This document shows, piece by piece, positions 6,721 to 14,722 of a DNA stretch of 17,400 nt (the stretch's first letter is position 1; each line of letters opens with the position of its first letter). Origin of the DNA: JARRQJ01 sp037381915 (GTDB lineage Bacteria; Pseudomonadota; Gammaproteobacteria; DRLM01); NCBI GenBank assembly GCA_037381915.1, contig JARRQJ010000072.1, positions 1-17,400 of the forward strand. The letters run 5' to 3'. The notes beneath the pieces were generated by a model that did not search any database, had not been told where the DNA came from, and saw only the letters and a list, made by a program, of their open reading frames with translations. Both the position numbers and the translations under genes were made by a program.

Positions 6721-7550
6721 AGTTCATTTCTGCCGTCGATCGGTGTCGGGAGCGGTGTGTGGATGTAGTCGAGATAACCGGGCAGCGTCATGTGGCTGTC
6801 ATTGTCAATGCCTGTGATTTCTCTATGAGAGGGTTTGTGCGCCATGTCCGGCTTCGATAGTAGGTCATTTATGCAGTGCATTCGTACCACTTCTCCGGAA
6901 AAGCGTGCAGGCTGTAGCAACTTTGGGGGCGTGAGTCAGGCGCGCGAGTTTCCACAATTCAAATGAAAGCCATGCGTGATGTATCGGTTACAGTGAGAAA
7001 TGTTTTATCGTCCTTGATCTTGAGGGGGCGGTACTCGACGGGAACGATGGGAAATGTGTCGAAAGTGGACCTGGTTCACAGTTTTTGCACGGTTGCCAGC
7101 TTTGCCCGCCGAGTTGGCTCCGCTGCGCGTAAACCGCGCCATCGACTGCGCCCTCCGAAGTGCAGAGCAGCATCGCCGATGACTATTGCCCACGACAGAT
7201 TGAGGAGAAATACGGTATTAGGCTGGGACAGATGAAACAAGGGGTAATTACATGAGGAGGTGGAGAGCGTAGAAATTGATCAAGCTCTGACGTATGGGAT
7301 ACATTATTCAGTTTCCATAGGTATTGGGCAGCCAAAGAGAACGGCTTTATTTGGATAATCGGTTAGATTGCAGTTTTTTGCTAATATAGCTATCCACCAT
7401 GTCTCTGATTTGCAGAGAAGAGGATCTGAAGGGCCGGAGTCGATAGAAATTTATAAATTGGATATGGCTAAGCCACCAGTTGAGTCAGGCTTAGATCACG
7501 TTGAATCAACTTTAACCCTTTTGATTTCGGAGGAGTAGATAACGACCATT
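6721..7550. other. Long spacer between the kinase and MarC; no convincing gene
   Basis: About 830 bases with no ORF I can defend. A protein-like tail on the plus strand, from 7154 to a TGA at 7253-7255 (IADDYCPRQIEEKYGIRLGQ), has a stop just upstream and no start, so it could be the end of a lost gene. A 12-bp palindrome AATTTATAAATT lies at 7448-7459. The region should hold divergent promoters for the kinase operon and marC; only a weak candidate is visible. Confidence 0.5.
7379..7387 (+). promoter_or_regulatory. Possible extended -10 promoter element (TGCTAATAT)
   Basis: TGCTAATAT fits an extended -10 (TGnTAnnnT) and follows a T run. The -35 region is poor. It lies about 165 bases upstream of the MarC start. 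The same 14-mer TTTTTGCTAATATA also occurs at 1069-1082 before the transposase fossil. Confidence 0.25.
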
Positions 7551-8204
7551 ATGAATGCCTCCATTGGTCATGCCCTCTCGGTATTCATGGGATTCTTCGC
7601 CATAATGAATCCGATCGCCAATACCCCGGTGTTTCTGGGGCTTACCGCTGAAGACGATCCGAAAATCAGGCGCAAGGTAGCCACGAAGGCGCTGTTTGTG
7701 AGCTTCGTGATCATTCTGGTTTTCTCGGCCGCCGGCAAACTGATTTTCGGCCTCTTCGGTATTACCCTGCCGGCCTTCCGTATCATGGGTGGAATCCTGG
7801 TTGCCTTGGTGGGCTATCACATGCTGCAGGGTGGGGAACACTCGTCGATTCAACATCCGAGCGAGGACGACAAGCGCAAGAGCCTGGAAGCCGAGTTGGA
7901 GATCGCTATCACGCCGTTGGCCATGCCGATACTCGCAGGGCCCGGAACCATCGCTACCGCCATGAACTTTGCATCAACCGGGGACGTGTCGGAATTTGTC
8001 GTGACGGTCGGCGCTTTTTTCGTGCTGTGCGTCATAAGCTACGTGTTCTTCGTTTCGGGTGAACGCTTCGTTAGATACATCGGGGACAACGGTATTAAGG
8101 TCGTCACGCGGCTGATGGGGCTGATACTGGCCGTGATCGGAGTACAGATGCTCATTGACGGCGTCGGCGGTGCTGTCATGGAACTCCCGAAGATCGGGCT
8201 TTAA
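7551..8204 (+). CDS. MarC family integral membrane protein
   Basis: This 217-residue inner-membrane protein of the MarC/YchE/YhgN family (TC 2.A.95) has about six hydrophobic helices. Family landmarks are FMGFFAIMNPIANTPVFLGL near 12-31 (the conserved NPIGxxPxF-type signature), FRIMGGILVALVGYHMLQGG at about 76-95, a charged cytoplasmic loop (SEDDKRKSLEAE), and ITPLAMPILAGPGTIATAM at about 120-138 (conserved PLxxPxLAGPG). The last helix reads RLMGLILAVIGVQMLIDGV. Early claims of a role in multiple antibiotic resistance for E. coli MarC were not upheld, and substrates are mostly unproven, so transport of amino acids or small metabolites is only inferred. A strong GGAGGAG lies at 7529-7535, 15 bases before ATG 7551, which is longer than usual. 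An in-frame TAG at 7536 excludes earlier starts. Monocistronic; the next gene is convergent. Confidence 0.9.
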   Translation: MNASIGHALSVFMGFFAIMNPIANTPVFLGLTAEDDPKIRRKVATKALFVSFVIILVFSAAGKLIFGLFGITLPAFRIMGGILVALVGYHMLQGGEHSSIQHPSEDDKRKSLEAELEIAITPLAMPILAGPGTIATAMNFASTGDVSEFVVTVGAFFVLCVISYVFFVSGERFVRYIGDNGIKVVTRLMGLILAVIGVQMLIDGVGGAVMELPKIGL

Positions 8205-8306
8205 TAACCATCGGTGTTGGCTCAAGTCCTTTTCACCCGTTCAGTTCTTGCCGCCCGGAGGAAAGGCATGGCAACCAATACCCCAAGTCGGCCTAATTGA
8301 CCCCGG

Positions 8307-9482
8307 TTACGCTCCTTCGCCGGTCCGCCGTTGCAGTACATAGACTGTGCCATGGATCTCGCCCCCCGGGCTGCAGAGCACTGTCGCCGAGAGACGGACC
8401 GGCACCATGGTGCCATTCCCTGCCAGACAGACAGTATCGATATTACGCACGTCTTCACGGGCCTTCACCCTCTGCATCCATTGTCTCTCGGCCACTCCTT
8501 CGGGAAACAGATCCTCCACCGGTCGCCGCAGCAATTGGTCCGGCCGATAGCCGAGCAGTTGCCGCAGCGCAGGATTGACCGTGCGCACAGTCCCATCCTT
8601 GCCCGAAACCACCAGGGCGTCCGCCATGCTGTCGATGATTTCGTCCAGATAGGACTTGGTGGCCCGCAGTTCCAGGTCCTGGCGCTTCAGTGCCGCGGCC
8701 ATGTCATTAAAGGAGCGTGCCACGTCGCCCAGTTCGTCACGGGAAAGCTGGGGCATGCGCACATCAAGGTGTCCTGCGGACCAGGCCAGACTGACGTTTT
8801 TCAGGGCCGCCAGGGCATGGAGAATGCGCCGCATGAGATACAGCGCTGCCATGATGGCCAGCATTACCGCGCCGGGACCGATCATTACCGCCGTGCGGCG
8901 GGTATGATCGATGGCCCTTAGCACCGCGGTCTCGCGCTCGTCAGAGCGAGTGTTTTCTTCGGCCAAGGCGGCGTCGATGGCGAAGAGCAGGGTCATCTCG
9001 TAGGCTTCTACCCGCTCCATCTTTGTCAACACCTGAGAACCTGGGGCGTCCCCGCGCTGGAGGACGATAAGCTCCTCCAGCAAATTTCGCAGGACGCCGC
9101 TGGTCGAGCGGATGAGTTCGAAGACCGGCGCCTCATCAGGCGTTATGGTCCGCGTTTGCGTCACATCGATGTACTTTTTCCGCGCTTGTTGAAAGGCTTC
9201 GTATCCCATATCCAACTCCTGCTTCTCCTCGGCGGCGACACTGCCCGCCGCCTGGCCTCCCCCCATGGCGATGGCGAGCGCCACTTCGGTGGCGCTCGCC
9301 ACCACGCGAGATGCGCTGTAACGCAATTCGTCCATGGTCGTGATGAGAGGAATCGTTTCTTCAGAGACGGCGCGGAAGGCATTCTCCAGGGTACGGGTAG
9401 CAAAGAACGAGAGAACTGCGACGCAGGTAGTCACCAGTGCGATAACGAGATACCCAGAGATAAATTTGGCGCGGATACGCAT
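8307..9482 (-). CDS. Membrane sensor with four-helix periplasmic domain, HAMP and PAS, no output domain
   Basis: The 391 residues read, in order: TM1 at about 8-29, a periplasmic helical bundle at 30-197 rich in Ala/Glu (as in chemoreceptor-like or 4HB sensors), TM2 at about 198-218, HAMP at 219-273 (LSRDELGDVARSFNDMAAAL), a short coiled linker LELRATKSYLDEIIDSM, and a PAS domain at 283-388 (DALVVSGKDGTVRTVNPALRQ, LLGYRPDQLLRRPVEDLFP, then TMVPVRLSATVL and GTVYVLQ). The protein stops seven residues after PAS at TAA. Related proteins continue into histidine kinase, GGDEF/EAL or methyl-accepting domains, but all frames downstream (8205-8306) lack such sequence. Either the output part was lost or the protein signals through an unlinked partner. 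The start is ATG 9482, with no strong SD. Convergent with marC. Confidence 0.85.
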   Translation of the reverse strand: MRIRAKFISGYLVIALVTTCVAVLSFFATRTLENAFRAVSEETIPLITTMDELRYSASRVVASATEVALAIAMGGGQAAGSVAAEEKQELDMGYEAFQQARKKYIDVTQTRTITPDEAPVFELIRSTSGVLRNLLEELIVLQRGDAPGSQVLTKMERVEAYEMTLLFAIDAALAEENTRSDERETAVLRAIDHTRRTAVMIGPGAVMLAIMAALYLMRRILHALAALKNVSLAWSAGHLDVRMPQLSRDELGDVARSFNDMAAALKRQDLELRATKSYLDEIIDSMADALVVSGKDGTVRTVNPALRQLLGYRPDQLLRRPVEDLFPEGVAERQWMQRVKAREDVRNIDTVCLAGNGTMVPVRLSATVLCSPGGEIHGTVYVLQRRTGEGA

Positions 9483-10210
9483 TGTTCTTACTCTATGATT
9501 GTTATCGCGGTCGTGCCTTAAATATCCCTATTCGCTCGACCGACCCCTCACTTCCGCATAGGATAACACCAGTTTGTCGCGATAGATGGACTGACTCCTA
9601 AGCGGCAATGGTCGCAACTACGCAAGATAATTGCATGTTAATCACCAGGTCCCCGATAAGAATGACGCCAAGCTGTATGCCGAAGCATTTTCCGAAAACA
9701 TGTTCCTTTGGCCCTTTTCCGGCCGAACATCGAAGAGGCGGGTTGCTTGGCGCGCTGACCCAGGGCCTGAGTGCACCAAAACCAGAGTCGGAAAGGCGCC
9801 CCCTGCCAGGGCGGTGTAACAATGATTTTCGGCAATTCATTGGGCTTGCATCGACGCGGGCGTCCCGTAGCCGTTTGCTTATGGTTTCGGCATCATGGTG
9901 AAAATGGCGTTTCAGGCTGAGCGCCGCTTGACTTAGCTGCGCGCATTTAGGAGATGCGTATGCGCCTCAGAAGCTTATAATTGAATCTCCCCTTCGCGGT
10001 TTCCGGGTTGACCATAACTCTCCCGGTCATCCGTCCCTGGCATTTGGTTTTTCTTGCCGTTGACGAGCGCACGCCCCTTTACCGCAAAGGCAATTGCCTA
10101 AGACATTTGCGTTCGTCCATCCCCTTCGAGACTGCGCGCCTTTGGTCAGATTCCGTATTCTGGCCGCTCGACGGAGCCGTGGTTCTTTTGGCGAATTTGC
10201 CGATCTGTTT
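9483..10210. other. Spacer without a convincing gene
   Basis: About 730 bases between two minus-strand genes. Several small ORFs exist on both strands (for example plus 9631-9819 and minus 9598-9840), but none has a family signature, a good start signal or a consistent composition. Small dyads are CGCCC/GGGCG at 9797-9813 and CGCAT/ATGCG at 9942-9958. Spacing and size suggest a lost gene, but I see no recognisable remnant. Confidence 0.45.
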
Positions 10211-11023
10211 CTATGCAGGTTTGTGCGCGTGGAAGTTCGCGCCGTGGACAAACAGGTCCTTGGAGACATGGTGTTCCGCGGGTGTGCCCATGAAGCAATT
10301 GAAGCGCTCGACGATACGGCCACCGTGCAGACCAGTGGCGCTGGCGATTTTTGTCAGTTCGTTTTCCACCAGGGCGCCGCCGATGCAGGCGGCCCAAATA
10401 TCAGGATTGCTGCGTGCCTCCAGGGTGAGTTCGCGCTGCACAATGACGTCGGCCAGGAACAATTGGCCGCCGGGTTTCAGTACACGAAAGATTTCATCGA
10501 ATACCTTGTGCTTGTCCGGCGATAGGTTGACGACGCCGTTGGATATGACGACATCCACGCTGGCATCTTCCACCGGCAGTTCCTCGTACAGCCCTGCGCG
10601 GATATCAACTATCTCGCTCAGTCCCGCAAGCTGGGCGCCCTTAATCGCGCACTCACGCATGGCCTCGGTCATATCGACGCCGATGGCCTTGCCCGTGGGG
10701 CCGACGCGTCGGGCTGCAAGTAATAGGTCCATTCCGGCTCCGCAGGCATGATCGAGCACGCTATCGCCAGGGCGAAGGCGAGTTGCGCCCGCTGCTTTGT
10801 CGCCGATGCGCAGTGGATTGCCGACACCGGCGAAGCGGGCTGAGCTGATTTCGGGGATCCCGGCCAGCTCATTGGGATCATATTGCAGATACTCTACTGC
10901 GTAGGCCGGTCCACGATGAAAATGAAACTCGCCATGGGGATCGCGGGCGACGCGGTCGTATTCGGCACGAACCTGGTCACGCAGGTATTGGCCATTGAAG
11001 TCTTCCGGGGCGGTAAAGGCCAT
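10211..11023 (-). CDS. SAM-dependent methyltransferase, arsenite methyltransferase (ArsM)-like
   Basis: This 270-residue class I methyltransferase is clearly related to ArsM. It has YDPNELAGIPEISSA near 48-62, a GVGNPL segment at 66-71, SAM motif I VLDHACGAGMDLLLAA at 89-104, VGPTGKAIGVDMTEAM at 107-122 (strongly ArsM-like), the acidic motif IRAGLYEELPVEDASVDVVI at 141-160, SNGVVNLSPDK at 161-171 and FRVLKPGGQLFLADV at 179-193. In true ArsM the last block starts ISNCV and the earlier one has G-C-G; those As(III)-binding cysteines are Gly163 and Val67 here. C213 (WAACIGGAL) remains. Arsenic methylation is therefore doubtful and the substrate is open. No arsR, arsB or arsC is nearby. Start ATG 11023 is well supported by AAAGGAG six bases upstream. 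Confidence 0.85.
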   Translation of the reverse strand: MAFTAPEDFNGQYLRDQVRAEYDRVARDPHGEFHFHRGPAYAVEYLQYDPNELAGIPEISSARFAGVGNPLRIGDKAAGATRLRPGDSVLDHACGAGMDLLLAARRVGPTGKAIGVDMTEAMRECAIKGAQLAGLSEIVDIRAGLYEELPVEDASVDVVISNGVVNLSPDKHKVFDEIFRVLKPGGQLFLADVIVQRELTLEARSNPDIWAACIGGALVENELTKIASATGLHGGRIVERFNCFMGTPAEHHVSKDLFVHGANFHAHKPA

Positions 11024-11029
11024 GATGTG

Positions 11030-11036
11030 CTCCTTT
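11030..11036 (-). promoter_or_regulatory. Shine-Dalgarno AAAGGAG of the methyltransferase
   Basis: On the minus strand AAAGGAG is followed by six bases (CACATC reads as spacer) and ATG 11023. This confirms the start. Confidence 0.75.
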
Positions 11037-11177
11037 AATAACTTAATAAATGCACTGCGATGTGCCAGAGCAGGCCGGTCGCGGGGGTATAGATTCTCGA
11101 CGGCTGGCTACTCCGGAGATCGGCGGGCGCCATGGCGGGGTTTGGCCATTATTCGGGACCATTCCGCTGGCGCGCAT

Positions 11178-11203
11178 TATTCATATCATGAGGGTGGTGA
11201 ATA
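11178..11203. promoter_or_regulatory. Possible operator dyad TATTCA-N14-TGAATA
   Basis: Six-base inverted half-sites at 11178-11183 and 11198-11203, in an AT-rich patch inside GC-rich DNA, about 155 bases upstream of the methyltransferase start. ArsR/SmtB-type operators are AT-rich imperfect dyads containing TGAA/TTCA elements, so it is a candidate only. Confidence 0.22.
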
Positions 11204-11494
11204 TGATCGTTGTTGCGCTCTCCAAATTAGTATAGTCAATGGCAGCGCGGACGAGATCGACAAGGCGGTAACCCATTGAATTGTCGACTTTAGTGGCCCG
11301 GTGCTCAAGATCGCAGTAAGCAGTCTTTCATGCCGAGGCTTCAGTCCCATTGAATGGGCGGTGCCTTGAGAGCCTTAAGGGAGCAAACGGGACGGATTTT
11401 ATGTGAAATCTGAGAATCATTGGTGAGTTCCGAGGTGAGGAGGGATGATATCCAAAGCGAGTACAATCATGCCGATCCTTCTGGTCTTCCCCTG

Positions 11495-12919
11495 CTAGTC
11501 GCTGATGACATCCTGGCCTGTCGCAGTCCGGACTTCTTCTCGGCGTTGTTCTGCGGCAATTTGCTCCTCCGCCGTGGTCTTGCCGCCCACCCAGCGATCC
11601 ATCAGCTTTGCCGCCACCAGGTCGCCGCAGACGTTAATGGCGGTGCGGCTCATGTCCAGGATGCGATCCACCCCCATGATCAGCGCAATACCGGCCGGCG
11701 GTATGCCAACGGTGCTCAGTATCATCGCGAGGACGACAATGCCCACGCCAGGGGTCGCCGGCGCGCCTATCGATGCGCCGACCGCGGTAAGGACGATTAG
11801 CGTCATACCGCCAACGCCAAGTTCGACGCCGAAAATTTGCGCGAGGAAGATCGCGGCGGCCCCTTGGTAGAGCGCGGTGCCATTCATATTGATCGTAGCG
11901 CCAAGCGGGATGACGAATTGAGACACCGACGGTCGGATGCCGAGTCGTGTTTCGGCGGTCTTGATGGAGAGCGGCATGACCGCGGCGGAGCTTGATGTGG
12001 AAAAGGCCAGCAACAGCACATCCCGTATGGCGGCCATAAAGGACAAGGGACGCTGTGCGGCGGCTAGATAAATGATAATGAGGTAGGCAAACAACATCAG
12101 CAGCAAACTGACGAGCACGGTCCCCACGTATACCGCCATGCCCAGCAAGGCATCCAAACCCAACTTGGCCGTGAGCTGCGCAATCAAACCGAACACGGCA
12201 TAGGGCGCCAACCACATTGCCCATCTAACCACAGTCATGCACACCTCCTGCAAGGACCCCATCAAGTCCAGCAGCGGCCTTGATTGCTGCGGAGACATCA
12301 TGACCAAAGCGACGCCTACAACCATGGAAAAAATCACCACCTCCAGCATATTGCTTTCCACCATGGAGCTCAGGGGATTGGAGGGCAGCAGGCCAATGAA
12401 CTTCTGTGGTAACTCGCCGAGTTTCACGGTACCCGGCGCCATGGAAACAGATGTGTCCGGTAACGCACCTAAAGAGGTATGCAGGCCGCTGGCGTCGATG
12501 AATGCGCCCGGCTTGACCAGAGTGGCAACGGAGATACCGATAAGCACCGCCAGGGCCGTGGTCGCCATGAAGTATAGCGCGACCCTGAGTCCCATCTTGC
12601 GCAACTGCTCCAAATCTTCGGTAGCAGCCAGGCCGCGGATGATGGAAGCGAACACCAGGGGAATGACGATCATCTGGATCAGGGCGAGAAACAATTTGCC
12701 GGGAAAGGCCAACCAGTCGCTGACGGTCGCCGCCGTCTCCGGTTTGACCCAATTCACCGACGGCCCTATCAGGATCCCAACCCCTATTCCCAGGATCATG
12801 CCGATCAGAACTTGCAGCCAAAGTCGCCCCCGCACCAAGGACTGCAGCTGGTCGCTGAGGTAGCCCAGTGAGCGTGGATGGAGCATCTCCAGCGACATCT
12901 TGCGTGTGTTATTCGCCAT
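11495..12919 (-). CDS. Dicarboxylate/amino acid:cation symporter (DAACS, GltP/DctA family)
   Basis: An inner-membrane secondary transporter of about 474 residues that takes up glutamate/aspartate or C4-dicarboxylates with Na+ or H+. Family landmarks (counted from ATG 12919): first helix WLQVLIGMILGIGVGILIG, then FPGKLFLALIQMIVIPLVFA with the conserved R-G-L-A after it. HP1 reads FSTSSSAAVMPLSIKTAE, TM7 reads LGATINMNGTALYQG (NMDGT-type motif), HP2 reads ASIGAPATPGVGIVVLAMI, and TM8 reads GVDRILDMSRTAINVCGD. The TM8 Arg in MSRT is the residue that binds the substrate's side carboxylate in acidic-substrate members, supporting an acidic substrate. A TTG at 12943 in frame is too close to its GGAG, so ATG 12919, with AGGGA 10 bases upstream, is preferred. 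Monocistronic. Confidence 0.93.
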   Translation of the reverse strand: MANNTRKMSLEMLHPRSLGYLSDQLQSLVRGRLWLQVLIGMILGIGVGILIGPSVNWVKPETAATVSDWLAFPGKLFLALIQMIVIPLVFASIIRGLAATEDLEQLRKMGLRVALYFMATTALAVLIGISVATLVKPGAFIDASGLHTSLGALPDTSVSMAPGTVKLGELPQKFIGLLPSNPLSSMVESNMLEVVIFSMVVGVALVMMSPQQSRPLLDLMGSLQEVCMTVVRWAMWLAPYAVFGLIAQLTAKLGLDALLGMAVYVGTVLVSLLLMLFAYLIIIYLAAAQRPLSFMAAIRDVLLLAFSTSSSAAVMPLSIKTAETRLGIRPSVSQFVIPLGATINMNGTALYQGAAAIFLAQIFGVELGVGGMTLIVLTAVGASIGAPATPGVGIVVLAMILSTVGIPPAGIALIMGVDRILDMSRTAINVCGDLVAAKLMDRWVGGKTTAEEQIAAEQRREEVRTATGQDVISD

Positions 12920-13260
12920 GGGGCTTAATCCCTGTGCTATCAAGCTCCGTCAGAAGTTAGTCTACTCTAAACTGGAGAAAGCAAAAGAGCGAAAGGAAAC
13001 AGATTCATTTGGTGCTCTTCGATACGCATCAAACAGACCTAAATAGGAACGGAGGGATCAAGAATTGGTCAACCCTTTTCGTATGGGATATCTTGTTCTT
13101 TTACGGAGATAGCTCTCAGGTTCATCATCTTCCGCATGCAGAGGAGTTGAGATGCCAGCAAGTGCCTCGTCGCAGCGGACGCGTCAGAGGAAGCTCACCT
13201 GGTTGTACCGTTCTTGCTGCCACATTGAACCAGAGTATCCATAGTGCCGTCGCTGTGCTA

Positions 13261-13282
13261 CTCGGTTTCCATCGAAACCGAG
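13261..13282. promoter_or_regulatory. Perfect 22-base palindrome (CTCGGTTTC-CATC-GAAACCGAG)
   Basis: Nine-base arms at 13261-13269 and 13274-13282 match perfectly around the tetraloop CATC. No T run follows on either strand, so it is not an intrinsic terminator. It lies 88 bases before the TTG start of the glycosidase/phosphatase operon, a position suited to an operator for a dimeric sugar or stress regulator or to an RNA hairpin in the leader. No repressor gene is adjacent. Confidence 0.5.
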
Positions 13283-13355
13283 ATATCCTTGATTTATTGG
13301 GCTCGCGAATTGGGGCCACTCGCTGACGATCAATGCCGCATTGCACTCCAGTGGC

Positions 13356-13360
13356 GGAGG
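13356..13360 (+). promoter_or_regulatory. Shine-Dalgarno GGAGG that supports the TTG start
   Basis: GGAGG (in GGCGGAGG) lies nine bases before TTG 13370. The nearest in-frame ATG (13430) has no comparable site, so the rare start is preferred. Confidence 0.65.
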
Positions 13361-13369
13361 GATTAGGCT

Positions 13370-14722
13370 TTGACTACTATTTCAACCGCGCCTGACTCTC
13401 TTGCCCACAGACCTGCGGCGAGATACGGGATGCCGAGAAACCCAAGAATGCGTGACGTAGTCTTCAATCACAAGAGAGGGCCGGAAAACGCCGGCTACCA
13501 CCGGGCAGTGGCGCTTTTGGATCGCTGCAGTACCCCGGATGGCTTTCTAGCCAGCCCCACGGAGCGAGCCAACTATCGCCGTATCTGGGGGCGCGACGGC
13601 GTCATTCTCGGCCTGGCGGCATTGATGTCCGGGGAGGATAGCCTTCGCCACAGCTTCCGGCGTACCTTGATGACCTTGGCACGGCATCAGGGGCCGCACG
13701 GGGAAATCCCCAGCAATGTCGATATGGCGGCCGGTCGCGTCAGCTATGGCGGCACCGCCGGCCGAGTGGACGCGGATTTGTGGTTTGTCATCGGTTGTGG
13801 TCAGTATTGGCGCGCAACAGGCGATGAAGGCTTTCTGGATGATATCCTGCCGGCCGTTGAGAAGGTGCGGTATTTGCTCGGCGCGTGGGAATTCAATACG
13901 CGCGGGCTGCTCTATGTGCCACAAACCGGCGACTGGGCCGACGAATATATTCATCATGGCTACGTGCTGTACGATCAAGTGCTTTATCTGCAGTCGCTGC
14001 GCGAGATTGCCGAGTTACATCGTGTGGTTCATGGGTCGCGTGACCATCAGTTGGAGGAGAAACGCAGTCGCCTCAAGCATCTTATCCAGGCCAATTATTG
14101 GTTCAACCATGATCAGGGCGTTCCCGATGATGTTTATCACGACGTCTTGTACAAACAGGGCCGTGATGCGGCGCCACCGTCAGCGGGAAAGCACTGGATG
14201 TCTTTTTTTGCACCCCAGGGGTTCGGTTATCGTTTCGACGCCTTGGCCAACGTTCTGGTGTCGCTGTTGGGTGTTGCCAACGACCATCAGAGTGCGGCGG
14301 TGGATCGATATATTGCAGACATCGTGCCGAAGAAGATGGCGCTGCTGCCCGCCTTCCATCCGATCATCGAACCGGTGGATCGCGACTGGTCGGAGCTGCA
14401 CATGACATTTTCGTACAGTTTCAAGAACAATCCCTATGAATATCACAATGGCGGATTGTGGCCGATGGTAACCGGCTTCTACGTGGCGGATCTCATTCGC
14501 CGTGGCCGGCAGGAAGCCGCTGAGCGCTTTTGCCGCGGTATCGATCAGGCCAACGCGTTGGCCATGGGCGGCGAGGACTGGAGCTTTCCCGAATACGTGC
14601 ACGGCGAAAAGCTCATGGCAGGTGGTACGTGCCACCAAGGCTGGAGTGCGGCTGCCGCCGTGATGGCGCACCAGGCCTTGAAGGGCGAAGTGGTGTTTCG
14701 GGGCGCTGACCATGGCCACTGA
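13370..14722 (+). CDS. Six-hairpin (alpha/alpha)6 glycoside hydrolase, GH100 invertase-like
   Basis: This 450-residue cytosolic protein without signal peptide has the motif order of the neutral/alkaline invertase type. It shows YRRIWGRDGVILGLAALMSG at 69-88 (family R-D entry), GRVDADLWFVIGCGQYWRAT at 131-150, VPQTGDWADEYIHHGYVLYD at 183-202 (candidate catalytic Asp), SYSFKNNPYEYHNGGLWPMV at 348-367, and WSFPEYVHGE at 404-413. In GH100 enzymes a W-P-E-Y-Y-D motif carries the catalytic Glu, and FPEYVHG is its likely equivalent (Glu408). Annotation pipelines may call such proteins amylo-alpha-1,6-glucosidase. Substrate is probably sucrose or a related alpha-glucoside, strengthened by the overlapping sucrose-phosphatase-like gene. 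It starts at TTG with a strong SD. The exact family is uncertain between GH100, GH63 and GDE-type clans. Confidence 0.75.
   Translation: MTTISTAPDSLAHRPAARYGMPRNPRMRDVVFNHKRGPENAGYHRAVALLDRCSTPDGFLASPTERANYRRIWGRDGVILGLAALMSGEDSLRHSFRRTLMTLARHQGPHGEIPSNVDMAAGRVSYGGTAGRVDADLWFVIGCGQYWRATGDEGFLDDILPAVEKVRYLLGAWEFNTRGLLYVPQTGDWADEYIHHGYVLYDQVLYLQSLREIAELHRVVHGSRDHQLEEKRSRLKHLIQANYWFNHDQGVPDDVYHDVLYKQGRDAAPPSAGKHWMSFFAPQGFGYRFDALANVLVSLLGVANDHQSAAVDRYIADIVPKKMALLPAFHPIIEPVDRDWSELHMTFSYSFKNNPYEYHNGGLWPMVTGFYVADLIRRGRQEAAERFCRGIDQANALAMGGEDWSFPEYVHGEKLMAGGTCHQGWSAAAAVMAHQALKGEVVFRGADHGH

Larger units (their letters stand above)
11024..11494. other. Spacer upstream of the methyltransferase; short repeats only
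   Basis: About 470 bases with no supported gene. It holds a direct repeat CCCATTGAAT (11272-11281 and 11346-11355), the second copy forming the palindrome CCCATT-G-AATGGG at 11346-11358, and the TATTCA/TGAATA dyad listed separately. It must contain the methyltransferase promoter (reading leftward) and the 3' end of the symporter transcript. Confidence 0.45.
12920..13369. other. Divergent promoter region between symporter and glycosidase
   Basis: About 450 bases between divergent genes. The plus-strand ORF 13009-13326 has no family signature and is probably chance. A perfect stem-loop (13261-13282) and the glycosidase ribosome site (13356-13360) lie at the right end. A weak promoter-like pair reading rightward is TTGGTC near 13065 and TATCTT about 18 bases on; I would not rely on it. 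Confidence 0.5.

Noticed and set aside
6711..6920. Minus-strand ORF of 69 codons overlapping the kinase start by 10 bases
   Set aside because: The overlap would allow translational coupling, but there is no family signature, no ribosome site and an odd composition (His, Pro, Asp). Not enough support to call a gene.
8331..8921. Plus-strand ORF of 196 codons
   Set aside because: It is fully antisense to the HAMP-PAS protein, whose domains are clear. Its codon pattern is that of a shadow frame.
9981..10751. Plus-strand ORF of 256 codons
   Set aside because: Over its second half it is the antisense of the methyltransferase, which has complete motifs and a strong SD; the rest has no recognisable features.
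10211..11023. Naming the methyltransferase arsM
   Set aside because: Cysteines that bind arsenite in ArsM are replaced (Val67, Gly163), and no ars genes are close by.
13009..13326. Plus-strand ORF of 105 codons upstream of the glycosidase
   Set aside because: No family signature; its end overlaps the perfect palindrome, and the region reads better as a regulatory leader.
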